64,000 nt of DNA from the NCBI GenBank assembly GCA_000149265.1, contig CH003340.1:135366-199365 (forward strand). Reading direction: 5' to 3'. The stretch comes from Ciona savignyi (taxonomy: Eukaryota; Chordata; Ascidiacea; Phlebobranchia; Cionidae). The notes below the pieces were generated by a model. It did not search any database. It saw nothing but the letters and a program-made list of their open reading frames with translations, and had not been told where the DNA came from. The translations under genes were made by a program, and so were the position numbers. Of the stretch, positions 48,601 to 59,118 are shown piece after piece (positions within the stretch are counted from its first letter, which is position 1; each line of letters begins with the position of its first letter).

Positions 48601-51600
48601 GCCGTTGCATCTGTGGTCTGGGATTCACTGGTTCACGCTGTGATAGCGGTACGTTGGCATGCCAGCAGGCTGAAAAGTGTTGTATTTCGGTATTATTTTA
48701 TTGTAAGTATACTGTCATTCCAGTTTGCCCGGAAGGATATTTCGGAGCCAACTGCCAACGTATGTGCACTTGCCGAAATTCTCGTGGATGCGACCCAGTT
48801 ACAGGAAGGTGCTACTGCAGACCTGGTTGGATCGGAATTGCTTGCGAACAAGGTAAGCAGGCCATTGGGTCCCATGCCCAATTTTAAATAGATACAAATT
48901 TATCTAACTCTAAATTAAACGTTAATTCAGAGTGTGGGCTTGGGACATTCGGTGATGGCTGCAGCGCTTCCTGTAATTGCCACAACGGTGGAATATGCGA
49001 CTTTGCCTCTGGAGCCTGTCGATGTTCGCCTGGTTGGCAAGGCCCAAGCTGTCTCGAAGGTAAGACTGAGAACGTTAACCATATTTCATACAATTTTATA
49101 TGAAAACTGACATCAGGTTGCCCGGATGGCTTTTTCGGTGAAAAATGCAAGGAGAAATGCAGCTGTGAAAACGGTATTGGGTGTGATCACGTCACTGGTA
49201 AATGTCTTTGTACGGAAGGGTGGAGAGGATCATCTTGTTCGCGGCCTTGTTTACCAGGTAGACCGTATTTTTAAAACAGAATGGTTAAAAACTAACAACA
49301 ATTTTATGACTTTATTAATCGTTTTCAGGACAATTTGGTCATCGTTGCGCGAGTAAATGCTCTTGCTTGCCGGGCCAACCGTGTAATCACGTGACTGGGG
49401 AATGCTCCTGTCCTCCAGGATTGACTGGGTCGGGTTGTCAGAATGGTAAGTTTATTATTTTCCTCATCGGTATTTGTTTGTTTTTGATTCACGCGTTTAA
49501 TGGCTGGTGTTATAGTTTGTCCACCTGGGCGATACGGTAACAACTGCGCCGAAACCTGCTCTTGTGGTCGGAATTCCCAGTGCGATCCACGGACCGGGGA
49601 GTGTTCTTGTGCTCCCGGATTTACCGGGAACGACTGCAACTCAAGTATGTAGTTTGGAAATTATACCAAAATTTAAATGTGCATAATTTAATTAGTTGGG
49701 AAATTGTATTAATACCTAAATGTGCATAATTTAATTAGTTGGGAAATTGTATTAATACCTAAATGTGCATAATTTAATTAGAAGAATTTGTAATAAAAAT
49801 ATAGCTGACATATCTAAAAAAACATGTTATATCTTCTGTGCAATTGCCAAGCTAACCATTTAATTTGTATTGTACTATGACATCAACAGCCTAAGTTGGA
49901 CTATTTACGTAGTAGATAAATATAAAAAAGTCTTTTCACACATAAAACTATAAAACTTAGATATGGAGGAGTTCTTGACAACCTTGCCTTGTATTTAGGA
50001 TGCAGGCAGGGATTTTATGGCAGCAACTGCAGATCAACTTGCACTTGCGACAACGGTGGAACCTGTGAAGCAACCAGCGGCAGATGCACTTGCCGTCCTG
50101 GCTATACAGGATCAACGTGCGCCGATGGTACGTTTGTGGTTTTAGTATTTAATTATTGCACGTTCTCGTAGCATTGGCCGCAAAGACTTACATGTGAAAC
50201 AGTGGGGAAATATGTTTCTAAAATTGTTTCTAAAATGACCAATCATGTAAGAGCTAACTGTTAAGTGAAAGCAATACGGTTAAGCTTAATAAACCAACAA
50301 AACTTCCCATATGTAAGAGTTTAAATAAATAAACATATTTTTACAGAATTTTTTAAACGACCTGTATGGCTTGTCAATAACAATTCTTGTTGTAATTTTC
50401 GCAGAGTGCCCCTCTGGATTTTACGGGCCTGGGTGCATTTCGCCTTGCGATTGTGGCACGGAAATGAGCTGTGATAAGGTTACGGGATCTTGCCCGACGA
50501 GTCACGAGTGTGAAGCTGGTAAAACGGGAAGCAATTGCCAATCAGGTAGGTCAAGTGCATGTCTGTATTCGCGGGGTTCGATGAGGGCGACCTGCTTGAT
50601 TGACGCGGCGACCTGCTTGATTGACGGCAACGATAAACTTAATATGATTTCCAATGTAGTGTGCGAACCTGGCACTTGGGGAGTGAACTGCGTGAATCGG
50701 TGCTCTTGTTCAAACAACGGGATGTGCGACCCGGTAACTGGAAAGTGCTCGTGTGGATTGGGGTGGACAGGAGCGCTGTGCGACACAGGTATCCAACGAA
50801 TTCATGCGGCGTCAATTCAAGCGCGATTTTTCGCGACTTTTTTATGACTATTCGGATATTATGACCAAAATGGTCTGGTCCCTAGGTGGTTATATTAAGT
50901 GTTAAGAAATTGCATCTAACCACGTAATGAAATCATATCTCCACAGAATGCGTGCCAGGGAGGTGGGGACCAGATTGCAGCATGGAGTGCACTTGTAATC
51001 TAAACGAAACGTGCGACCGATTTAATGGTTGGTGCCATTGTTCACCTGGATATTATGGAGTCGAATGCCAACTCAGTACGTAGTTTGATTTAATTAAAAA
51101 TTCCTATAAGAATTTCTTGGTTTCGTTTAAATAAAGGCAATTCTGTTTAACCATGATAGGCTGCCCGAGGGGTTTCTATGGCACAGGGTGTAGAGGTCAA
51201 TGTGATTGTCAGAACTCGGTTAACTGCGACCCAGTTACCGGCCGATGTCTATGCTCTACTGGTTGGCATGGGGCACAGTGCGAAAATTGTAAGTATAATC
51301 TAGCAGCCTATGACTTGATAATTACCTTTATATTTAAATTTTGCAAATGTCTCTTCAGCTTGCCCGCCTGGGAAATACGGCACGAACTGCCTTTCATCCT
51401 GTGACTGTGGTACGTCCAACAAGTGCAATTCTGTCACTGGAGAATGCCAATGTCCCGTTGGGTATACTGGGCCTCAATGTCAGCATGGTAAGTACTGATT
51501 AGCTTACCATTATGTGTCCAACACATAAAAATAGTAAAGGAAGAAATGGAAATGCTAAAAAAACTCGGAAAACCAATTCTAACCGCGCACTAAACTCTAA

Positions 51601-52326
51601 TCTCAACCCCAGAACTAACACTTACCATTCACTAATCTTAATGTCGTAATATTAATTTTAGCGTACAGTTCCCCTTCTTACCTCCTTTTGGTCCCCTTTT
51701 ATTTTGTACACAGCTAATAACCCACAATACTACCGTGTGTAATGTTATTTCTCTGTACAGTGTGCAGCAGTGGGCGCTACGGTCCCGGCTGCAGCTTGAA
51801 CTGCAATTGTGAGCACGGGGGCGTTTGTGATCCAATGAACGGAGCTTGTACTTGTACACTTGGCTGGACTGGGCCCCAATGCAACGAAGGTGGGTTTCAC
51901 ACGAAATTCATTTCGAATTGCTAAGCCGTTCAACACCCCTTTCTTTCAGGTGGAATGTTATCTCGGGTTAGAACCACTGTGCGCCATCGTGCCATCGCTC
52001 ACACACGGGTTAGCAGTGATCCCCCACGAGTTATCAACGGTCACTTACAGGAGAACGGTGGTCACTCACGAGTCGTCAATGGTCACTTACAGCAAAGCGT
52101 TGGTAAATCACCAGTCATCAGTGGTCATTTACGGGAGAGCGGTGGTCACTCACGGGTAACAAGTGTTCGATCACGAGTCATCAGCGGTCATTTACGGGAG
52201 AGCAACGGTCACTCACGCGAGAGCAACGGGCGTTCCCGACTCTCGGAATTGCGGAGGCTCAGAAGCCGCACCTTATCCACATTGAGGTCGCTCAAACGCC
52301 GCCGTCAACATCTCAACCGCACATAA
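36663..52326 (+). CDS. MEGF6: MEGF6-like secreted multi-EGF protein
   Basis: About 1696 residues come from 38 phase-consistent exons: 36663-36766, 36946-37119, 37265-37374, 41294-41398, 41602-41724, 42527-42649, 42903-43031, 43548-43670, 43936-44058, 44334-44471, 44779-44901, 45069-45191, 45258-45360, 45683-45810, 45918-46046, 46242-46367, 46513-46647, 46710-46844, 46960-47088, 47157-47285, 47342-47467, 47917-48045, 48124-48252, 48327-48455, 48520-48648, 48724-48852, 48931-49059, 49117-49257, 49329-49445, 49516-49644, 49999-50127, 50405-50545, 50660-50788, 50947-51075, 51160-51288, 51359-51487, 51761-51889 and 51950-52326. Exon 1 gives a signal peptide ([14 protein letters not shown]). Exons 2-3 form an EMI domain (RPNVCES to CCAGWTQ). 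Exon 4 is an EGF domain and exons 5-12 are EGF or calcium-binding EGF modules (DLNEC, DVNEC, DINEC). Exon 13 is a linker, and exons 14-37 are 24 laminin-type EGF modules. The last exon is a basic repeat tail. No membrane helix follows, so it is probably an extracellular matrix or secreted protein like MEGF6 (human about 1541 residues). Confidence 0.9.
37375..40514. other. Large intron 3 of MEGF6-like gene
   Basis: Most of this intron shows no gene. Two ATG-started open frames, 39351-39602 (+, 83 residues, basic) and 37886-38170 (-, 94 residues), have no motif and are not called. A nested ORF with its own TATA box follows at 40670. Confidence 0.45.
40515..40521 (+). promoter_or_regulatory. TATA box (TATATAA) of nested ORF
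   Basis: GGTATATAAGC lies in a locally GC-richer context about 150 bases before the ATG at 40670, a suitable distance for a start site near 40545 and a 125-base 5' UTR. Confidence 0.5.
40670..41008 (+). CDS. Small secreted protein with furin-like site, nested in intron
   Basis: This 112-residue frame lies in intron 3 of the MEGF6-like gene on the same strand. A signal peptide ([14 protein letters not shown]) is followed by a Pro-rich part, one Cys, a furin-type RQKR site at about residues 75-78, and a basic C-terminal part with [11 protein letters not shown] and a further RR site. This resembles a processed peptide or hormone precursor. A TATA box precedes it. It could instead be an alternative first exon of MEGF6: a GT after ATAAACG (about 40992-40998) would splice in phase to the exon at 41294. 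No homologue is recognised. Confidence 0.5.
   Translation: MLSCCVFLFALVAFCNDDSLAQPPSPFGNLRPWDFGKVQCGPDVSKYYKDGAEIIPLNKEIPKISSHGLTRQKRWATGRVAKPYFKPGWPIHGSRTPLRRLHVHGGMINGLR
47714..47812 (+). mobile_element. Short tRNA-like SINE in MEGF6-like intron 21
   Basis: GTCGTGGTCGAATGGTTAGC, CATATACCGACTTCTATAC and ATGGGTTCAAAACTCGG match the short tRNA-like family. Confidence 0.65.
49674..49782. repeat. 43-bp tandem repeat, 2.5 copies
   Basis: The unit beginning TAAATGTGCATAATTTAATT repeats exactly from 49674, 49717 and 49760, in intron 30 of the MEGF6-like gene. Confidence 0.85.
51561..51707 (-). mobile_element. GGGCAACAC-family element, diverged
   Basis: CTAATCTCAACCCCAGAACT is shared with the copy at 63743, and CAGTTCCCCTTC with CCTCCTTTTGG matches its start in reverse. 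It lies in the intron before exon 37 of the MEGF6-like gene. Confidence 0.45.
51950..52326 (+). other. Basic, repetitive C-terminal tail exon of MEGF6-like protein
   Basis: The final exon encodes about 125 residues without Cys. A roughly 14-residue unit ([56 protein letters not shown]) repeats about four times, followed by an Arg/Leu/Ser-rich end with [10 protein letters not shown]. Vertebrate MEGF6 is not known to me to have such a tail. Confidence 0.7.
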
Positions 52327-53020
52327 GCTGCCTATTTTTAAACATTTCACCCACATATTACTATAGTTCGTTCAAAACGTCATCAAAACTCTTTCTTTGA
52401 GGTGTAAAGGCAAAGCATAGTCTCACTCCACTTGTGCCTTTTTGGTCTACGCGATTTTTACATACAGTCAACAGTTTCACCTTCTTTGCGGCATTTTCAC
52501 TCGTTGTTTATATATGCTATTGGGTCATTCTTCTTCTCATAGCTGGTATATAGGCTACGTGAAGTATGTAACTTTATATGTTTTGTGAGTCCACCAAATG
52601 GTTCATCTTCTCGCTTGTGTCCAAAGTTCCCTTCAGTGCTTTTTGATTGCCACAATGTTCGAACCATTCAAGCGTGTGTGAAGAATATCTGGACTCTTCT
52701 TAGGCAGTTTGTAAACCTATTTCTATCTCGTGTGTGTATCTTTTCAACTTGCCCTCTTTTCGACGTATACCTGTTTTTACCTACTGTATACGAGTAGTAG
52801 CGCAAGTTCAGATCATTTAGACAAATTTCAAATATGAAATAATTTTTGTCTAGTTTTAACACAATATTTAACGTATACCGTTTTTACTATCTCAGAGAGT
52901 GATGTTCTCGCATTACGCGTCCTGGATTTGTTTTAGGCTATATGTACACGGCGGCTTTTCTTCTTCGAGCAGCTGTTTAAAGAATTGTACTGTAACATAA
53001 GTGTTCCGTTTCGCATTATC

Positions 53021-53026
53021 AATAAA
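53021..53026 (+). terminator. Polyadenylation signal AATAAA (MEGF6-like gene)
   Basis: AATAAA lies about 695 bases after the MEGF6-like stop codon; a second one lies about ten bases further on. Confidence 0.55.
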
Positions 53027-53177
53027 ATTGCAAATAAATGTAATTCAGCATGTTCGTATTTGTGGGGAAAATTTTACAATGCAACGTAGCTGCAAGGGCT
53101 TACGATAAAATACAGATGTATATGCCACATACGGTGAAAACGGATTACTCCGGCTAGCGTAGTGAACCATATGATCA

Positions 53178-53466
53178 AAGCTCAACCGAGTGGTTAGTAT
53201 ATTGGTTTAGTGCGACGCCTTTCAAACGAAAGGTTACAGGTTCGAAACTGGTCGCTAGCTAGTCAGTTGTGTCCTTAAGCAAGTCACTAAACGGACATTG
53301 CCTGAACCCAGCGAATTAACGGGTTCTACCAAACTGAAGGAATCTCTCAATTATACTGCAATAGCTCCGGTAACCAGACGGTGGGCGCGTGGTGGTCTAA
53401 CGATTACCAGTAAGTAAACCCCTTTTTCCCATTTACGGGAATAAACCTGAACATCCTATCCTATGC
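53178..53466 (+). mobile_element. Full-length tRNA-derived SINE
   Basis: AGCTCAACCGAGTGGTTAGT heads the copy; ACAGGTTCGAAACTGGTCGC is a strong B box; the tail is GGGAATAAACCTGAACATCC. Confidence 0.78.
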
Positions 53467-54348
53467 ACTGTCGGCTTATAGTAGCTATTGCGGTGTGCAC
53501 AAAACGAGAAAAAATAAGAAATTTCTTCAGCTCCGAGGTAATGTGGACATTTCAAACTAAAATTCCTCAAGTTATGGCAAAGTCAGCTATAAACAGTTAA
53601 TGTCTTCAAAATTAAGCTTTATTAAACCATTATTCCTTTAACTGAGATAAGGGGGTACAAATTTTGGTATCGAAACACTTCATAACGAAAATGACAGACC
53701 AAGCCAAGTAAAATGGTGATTACGCAGAAAAACAAACACAAAGCAGATCGATGCCTTATTTATATCAAGTCAAATCATGCATTTTGCAGTAAAATCTATT
53801 TTCGAACTGTTTTATCTTGGGGGGCTAGGATATTTATTCTGTCATAAAGTTTTTAACTTTGAGTTGAAGTCAGTGGGATTAAAACACACTCCACCTTTAC
53901 ATAATAAAAATACTTTAACAGAGTGATTTAAAACATCATTGTGTCAACTAAAAGCAGGCGTGGGTAAACAGTAGGGTTCAAATCGAGTTTTAAGTTTGGC
54001 CCAAGAAGTTGTCAACCTTGTTAAAAATGACATTTCTTTGGTTGAATCCAGTATCAAGGTTTTAAACTAAGCTCACTGCATTGTAAACGAATTATAACGT
54101 CCGGCAAATAATACCCACAATCACCAAAACAACTCGACTCTTTATAGTACCCACTTTCCATTGACATACATCGGGGGGTCTACATTTTGCTGCTTCTGGG
54201 AATCCCGGGGCAACTACAAAGATGACTTCAGTCCACACTCACAAACGTCGTAGTCGTCAGGCTCGCTTAAAAGTTTCTACTTCTCAAAAATTACATTAAT
54301 TTTGGGTGTCCGAGGGATGGGGAGAAGGGAAGTGATCCCCGAAAGAAC
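53467..54348. other. Presumed 3' UTR/flank of CNBP
   Basis: I see no exon. TTTATT motifs at 53833 and 53619 could be minus-strand polyadenylation signals for CNBP. Confidence 0.4.
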
Positions 54349-57300
54349 CTAAGCTTCGTTCTCCTTATCCTCGGCTTGGAAATCTTCCTCCTCCTCCTCA
54401 TCGTTGCTGTTCTCCTCCGGCTGCGTCTCGGGGCAGTCACGAGCCTTGTGGCCACTTCTTCCACAGTTGTAGCAGTCGTCACTTGCATTCGGACAATCCC
54501 GAGCAATGTGGCCTTCACCACGACAACTACAATTGAAAGCAAGATAAAGTGTTAACATAATTTTTATTTATATTTTGGGAGCCACTTATATTTTTTATTG
54601 GATGATTTATCGCCAGGATGCATGACTCAATAGGAGAATATTTAGACTAAATATTTTATTTGGATAGCTTGTTGGGTTTATACGTTGTCTTTCAGCCAAA
54701 AAGGTTGCAGGTTTGAAACTGTTTCCAAACTAGTCCATAATGTTCTTGGACAAGTACCTGTGTACATTACTTGAACCCACTGAGCTATTCGAACATATAC
54801 ATATTCAAATTGTCAGTGGATTAGTGTGTCGTCTTTCAGACGAAGAATTGGTGATTCGAAACTGGTCACTAGCTAGTCGGTTGTGTTCTTAGACAAGGCA
54901 CTTGGGAGGAGATTACCTGGACATCTTACACTAATTATACACAACATGCTGCAATGAGGCTTGAGGTAATGTGACGATTACCTGTGTGATAACGTCCTAT
55001 AAAAACCCTATACTTTTATTGTACCTGAAACTTATAACTAAAATTAATATATTCAACACACTCAGTGTCACCCAAGATTCAGCTTACCGATAACACGTAG
55101 CGTCTGGGCAGTTCGCTTGTATATGCCCAGTGCTGTGGCACAAGTAGCACTGCTTGGCTCCTTGCTCCCTGCGATTAGGTCGCATGTCGCCATTTCTTTC
55201 CACATCCTCAGTGCACTTACGCGCAAGATGACCTAGCTTTCCACATCGATAGCAAGTGTTTTCAACTGGGCAATCACGCGCCAAGTGTCCTTCCTTGTAG
55301 CAGTTATAGCAAGCTGGCGGAATCAAATAATTAACAGAAAATCGGTGAATAGGAAAATATACAACTCACCATTTTGCTCGGATTGACAATCCCTAGCCAT
55401 ATGTCCAGCCTGACCACATCGGAAACAGTAATCGTTGCGACGTCCCATCGGCCTCCTTTCGTCGCTAGCATCATCTGGAGGTTTGTCACAAACGATTGGA
55501 TAAGACGTAACAATCATAGATGCCTTGTCATATTACTAAAGTGATACTTAGGCATATTACATCATATTTTATCACTACAATACGTTCATAGAATTTACCA
55601 TAAAATTCGTGTACAACTTAGCATTTAAAACTGTATGAATGCTGTATGGCTAGTGGCTAGTTCATAAAATTTACCATAAAAAGTCGTGTAAAACTTAGAA
55701 TTGAAAACTGTATGAATGTGGTAATAATGACTAAACTGTAATAAGTACAAAATATGTACATGGCATTATGTCAGATATTTAGTTTGCTTGTAAACATTAT
55801 TGTTCACTATTAGTATTTGGAATTATTTTTAAGCAATTGTACAGCAGGACCAGACAAATTACACAGGATCGCATGAAGTATATTATTATTATTTTTATTT
55901 CAAAGATGACATTGTTCTTCTATCCCACCAGGATTTAACACATATCTGGTTTAAATATACAGCTAACTATATCAATATTATAAATCAATTAACATACTTG
56001 GGCATTCACGAGCGAAGTGTCCATACTCCCCACACTTGTAGCAAACATCTAAAAAATAACAGTTATAAATTAATAAATATAATACTGGTAACCATAAGTG
56101 TAACATGAGGGACATATTCCTGCTGATAAGTATAATCAAGGCAAACCACTTGTTGATGGAGACCTTGTATCAGTGGTTCTTAACCTTTTTCAGTTGTTAC
56201 CACCAACATGTTTTGATGAATTTTAATTACCGGGTACCCCTTTTTAGAAACAAAACTAAAACAGATATTTACGAGAGACTCTAGTTCTAGTTTATGACAT
56301 CACAAATAGCATGATTTTGAGTAAGGCTGGTAATCAAAAAAACAGTTTAAGCAATTGATGATAGTGACATAAAAGAATGACACAAAAACGAACACAAATA
56401 AAAAAATACATAAAAACAGAACATGGAAAATCACGAACATAAGCATACATAAGTGCTAGGGCTGCGAATTAATGGTTAATTTAAAAAACGGTTAACTGAT
56501 GTAAAAATAATCGGTTAACTGTTAACCGATTTTCTTTAAACTACCATCAAATCGGCACCGTTTTTGGCAAAAAAGTTCAGGCAGCCGTAAAGGGCAGCAA
56601 AGAAATAACGCGAGTGATTATCGGCATTATCAGGTCTTATTTATGTGTTACTTTATAGTTTTTAAACGTCACCTTAAGACACATAGTATAACTTTGATTG
56701 TAATGCGTAATATTGAGTTAAAAATCAAACAATCAGCGTATGAATGGTTGCTTATATTACGTTGACAATCAAACAATCGACGTGGTGAATGGTGCGTATA
56801 TTACGTTGACAATCAAACAATCGACGTGTGAATGGTTGCTTATATTAGTAATAATGAAACAATCAATGTGTGAATGGAGTTATGTATATTTGAAGATTAT
56901 TAAAACGCAATTACGCCCAATTAAATGTGGGCGGTAAAGTAACGTTAAAAAACGGTTAAACGGTTAAAATTTAACGTGACGGTTAACCATAAAAACGGTT
57001 AACCGTGGTTAATCGTTAATTTTTCGCAGCCCTAATAAGTGCCATCTCCAAGAACTGCTGTTCTGCTCCCTGGTCTTAGTAAACTAATTCATTTAAGTTT
57101 AAATTCTAAGAACTAAATAAATTATAAACATTCCGGATTAAGTGATTCCCTGGGTACTTTAACTGCATGACAACTTTATCCACTGTTTAAGCTATAGCAC
57201 AATATCCGCACATAAAAGCATTTTATTTTTATGTCTGTTTTATGAAACAAATTTAAACTTAATGTTATGGATGTTTTACAGCTAACCTGTTTAAATATAT

Positions 57301-58130
57301 AAATATAACAAACCAGTTCAGGAAAAAAATTAAACCTAATTAAAATTTCAAATATTATATCAATTATTGCTCCATAGATTTTTAGTTTTCAACATTACAT
57401 TAAATGAGAGGCAACAACATGTATGTTACTTCAGGAATTAATTAGTGCAGATTAATAAACATATTTAATCACAATGGTTGTCGAGCTTCTGTCATAAAAA
57501 TATGAACCGGAGTTCTTATTATGAAAAGTATGCAATACTCATCGTAAACCAAACGGTGGGTATGTAGTAAACAATACTTTTTAAATAAAACTTGTTTACT
57601 GATCCGTGCCCCATACTTCCTAATGTTTTTTCTATATGTACGGTCAATAGATATATATATATGAATTGTTAAAAAAAAACTTTTCAGAATTATATATTTA
57701 ATTACGAATTACACTATCACTAACACTAGAAGAATATTTATGCACCCAAAACATAAAGTTAACCATATAAAATGTGTTGCTTTCTTAAAATTGGGTTAGT
57801 TACGGCACTTCTTGCAATTTACACTGTAGAACGATGCTAGGAAAGTAAAAATATAACTTTAACAACGTACACATACCAGATTTTATTAGAGCTGTACTAA
57901 CCTCCATCACGCTGCCTTGCTCCGTAGCCACCACGACCTCTTCCTCTACCTCGGCCCCTACCGCGGAAACCTCCACGGCCCCTTGGAGCGTAATCCCTTT
58001 CCTCTGCATCCGGGCAATCCCGAGCCCAGTGACCAGACTTGTCACAGATGAAGCAGTTGTCATTGGAGTATTGGCGCGGCTTGCGACTTTGATATTCAGT
58101 TTCCCTTGAATTATTCATATTTCCTGGCAT
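54349..58130 (-). CDS. CNBP: Cellular nucleic acid-binding protein, CCHC zinc knuckles
   Basis: Five exons on the minus strand, in order 57902-58130, 55998-56048, 55370-55474, 55088-55313 and 54349-54526, join in phase to give 262 residues. This single-strand nucleic acid-binding protein acts in translation and transcription control. Eight CCHC knuckles of the form CX2CX4HX4C are visible, starting at CFICDKSGHWARDC, CYKCGEYGHFAREC, CFRCGQAGHMARDC, CYNCYKEGHLARDC, CYRCGKLGHLARKC, CYLCHSTGHIQANC, CYRCRGEGHIARDC and CYNCGRSGHKARDC. An RGG box (RGGFRGRGRGRGRG) lies between knuckles 1 and 2, as in vertebrate CNBP, which has seven knuckles. The C-terminus is an acidic tail (EEEEEDFQAEDKENEA). The ATG at 58130 is the first in frame. 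Confidence 0.92.
54676..54799 (+). mobile_element. Degenerate SINE fragment in CNBP intron
   Basis: AGGTTGCAGGTTTGAAACTG and ATTACTTGAACCCACTGAG recall the long SINE family, at high divergence. Confidence 0.45.
54815..55002 (+). mobile_element. Diverged tRNA-derived SINE in CNBP intron
   Basis: GGTGATTCGAAACTGGTCAC (B-box region) and CTAGCTAGTCGGTTGTG match the family head. The 3' half is shortened. Confidence 0.6.
56457..57034. mobile_element. hAT-type MITE, 578 bp, with 8-bp target duplication
   Basis: The ends are TAGGGCTGCGAATTAATGG and, as reverse complement of the other end, TAGGGCTGCGAAAAATTAAC. The same eight bases, ATAAGTGC, flank it at 56449-56456 and 57035-57042. It lies in the first CNBP intron. 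Subterminal CGGTTAAC/GTTAACCG motifs are abundant, and a 44-45-bp tandem repeat lies inside. No transposase frame is present, so it is non-autonomous. Confidence 0.88.
56727..56877. repeat. 44-45-bp tandem repeat inside MITE
   Basis: About 3.4 units share CAAACAATCGACGTGTGAATG and TTGCTTATATTA. Confidence 0.75.
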
Positions 58131-59118
58131 ATTAACAACCCTCAATGCTTAAATACCGACCACACGTATCTGGGAATTAAAATATTGTTTGTTAAAATTG
58201 ATGCATGTATATAAAGGAACCGGGATTCCGAAGTACAAGTAATAGCACCAAAAGAATCGAAAGGACAATACTTTCTATGTAATATGTGTGAATCTAGACT
58301 TGACAATACCCCTAGTGGTCAGTATGTCCTAACCGTTGGTAGTATTTAAAATTGTTAATTCCACAAACAGATACAAACTGCTGCGCTATGGCTACGACTA
58401 CAAGTTACTGTGTATGGAGTATTTATAAGAAAATGTTGTTGTAATGCTATGCTACAAGTTGTATTTTTGAACTCACGGTTTAAAAGTTGTTCGGATGCTT
58501 TCGCACGATAGATGCGCTTTGGGTATGAAGAAACGAATTACGGGCATTAAGTACAAAAGAAGAACCTTTTAAAGATTACAATTTTACTTCAATGACGATT
58601 CGACAAAAAAATTTATGGTTATCTACCGTCGCACGCTTGCGAAGATGTTGAGCTGACATTTGCATAATCGACATCATATATGTTGTCGCGCGATAGATCG
58701 CAACCATGATTTTGATTTAAAACATATATTATATAAATTTGACATTATGTTTTGATGTATTGGATTTTTTTGATTTACTTTTTTGTAAAACACAATTTTG
58801 GTAATTTCGAATTATCATTAATGAAATTTTCTAAAAAAATATTTTGGTTTCCTATTTTGTTTGAAAAGAGAAACATGTCAATTCCCACAGCTAAAATGTA
58901 ATTTAGACAACCATAATTATTTGCACTATTATTAGCACAGTGGTGCATAATACTAATTATAATAAAAAATTCCCTATTTTAAAGCACAAAAATAAAATCA
59001 GAAAGAAAAAAATATATAACTTTGCTAATAAGGAAATAAATGTGATTATACCTTGGTCACCTAAATCTACCATAATAAATAAATATAACCATGTAGAGAA
59101 ATTAATAAATTAGATTAA
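58131..59118. other. CNBP 5' flank and intergenic DNA
   Basis: This presumably holds the CNBP promoter and 5' UTR on the minus strand. I see no coding sequence and no clear TATA box. Confidence 0.45.

Noticed and set aside
52585-52797. 70-residue plus frame after the MEGF6 stop
   Set aside because: Lies in the 3' UTR before the AATAAA at 53021 and shows no motif.
56740-56937. 65-residue frame with internal repeats
   Set aside because: Made by the 44-45-bp tandem repeat inside the hAT MITE.
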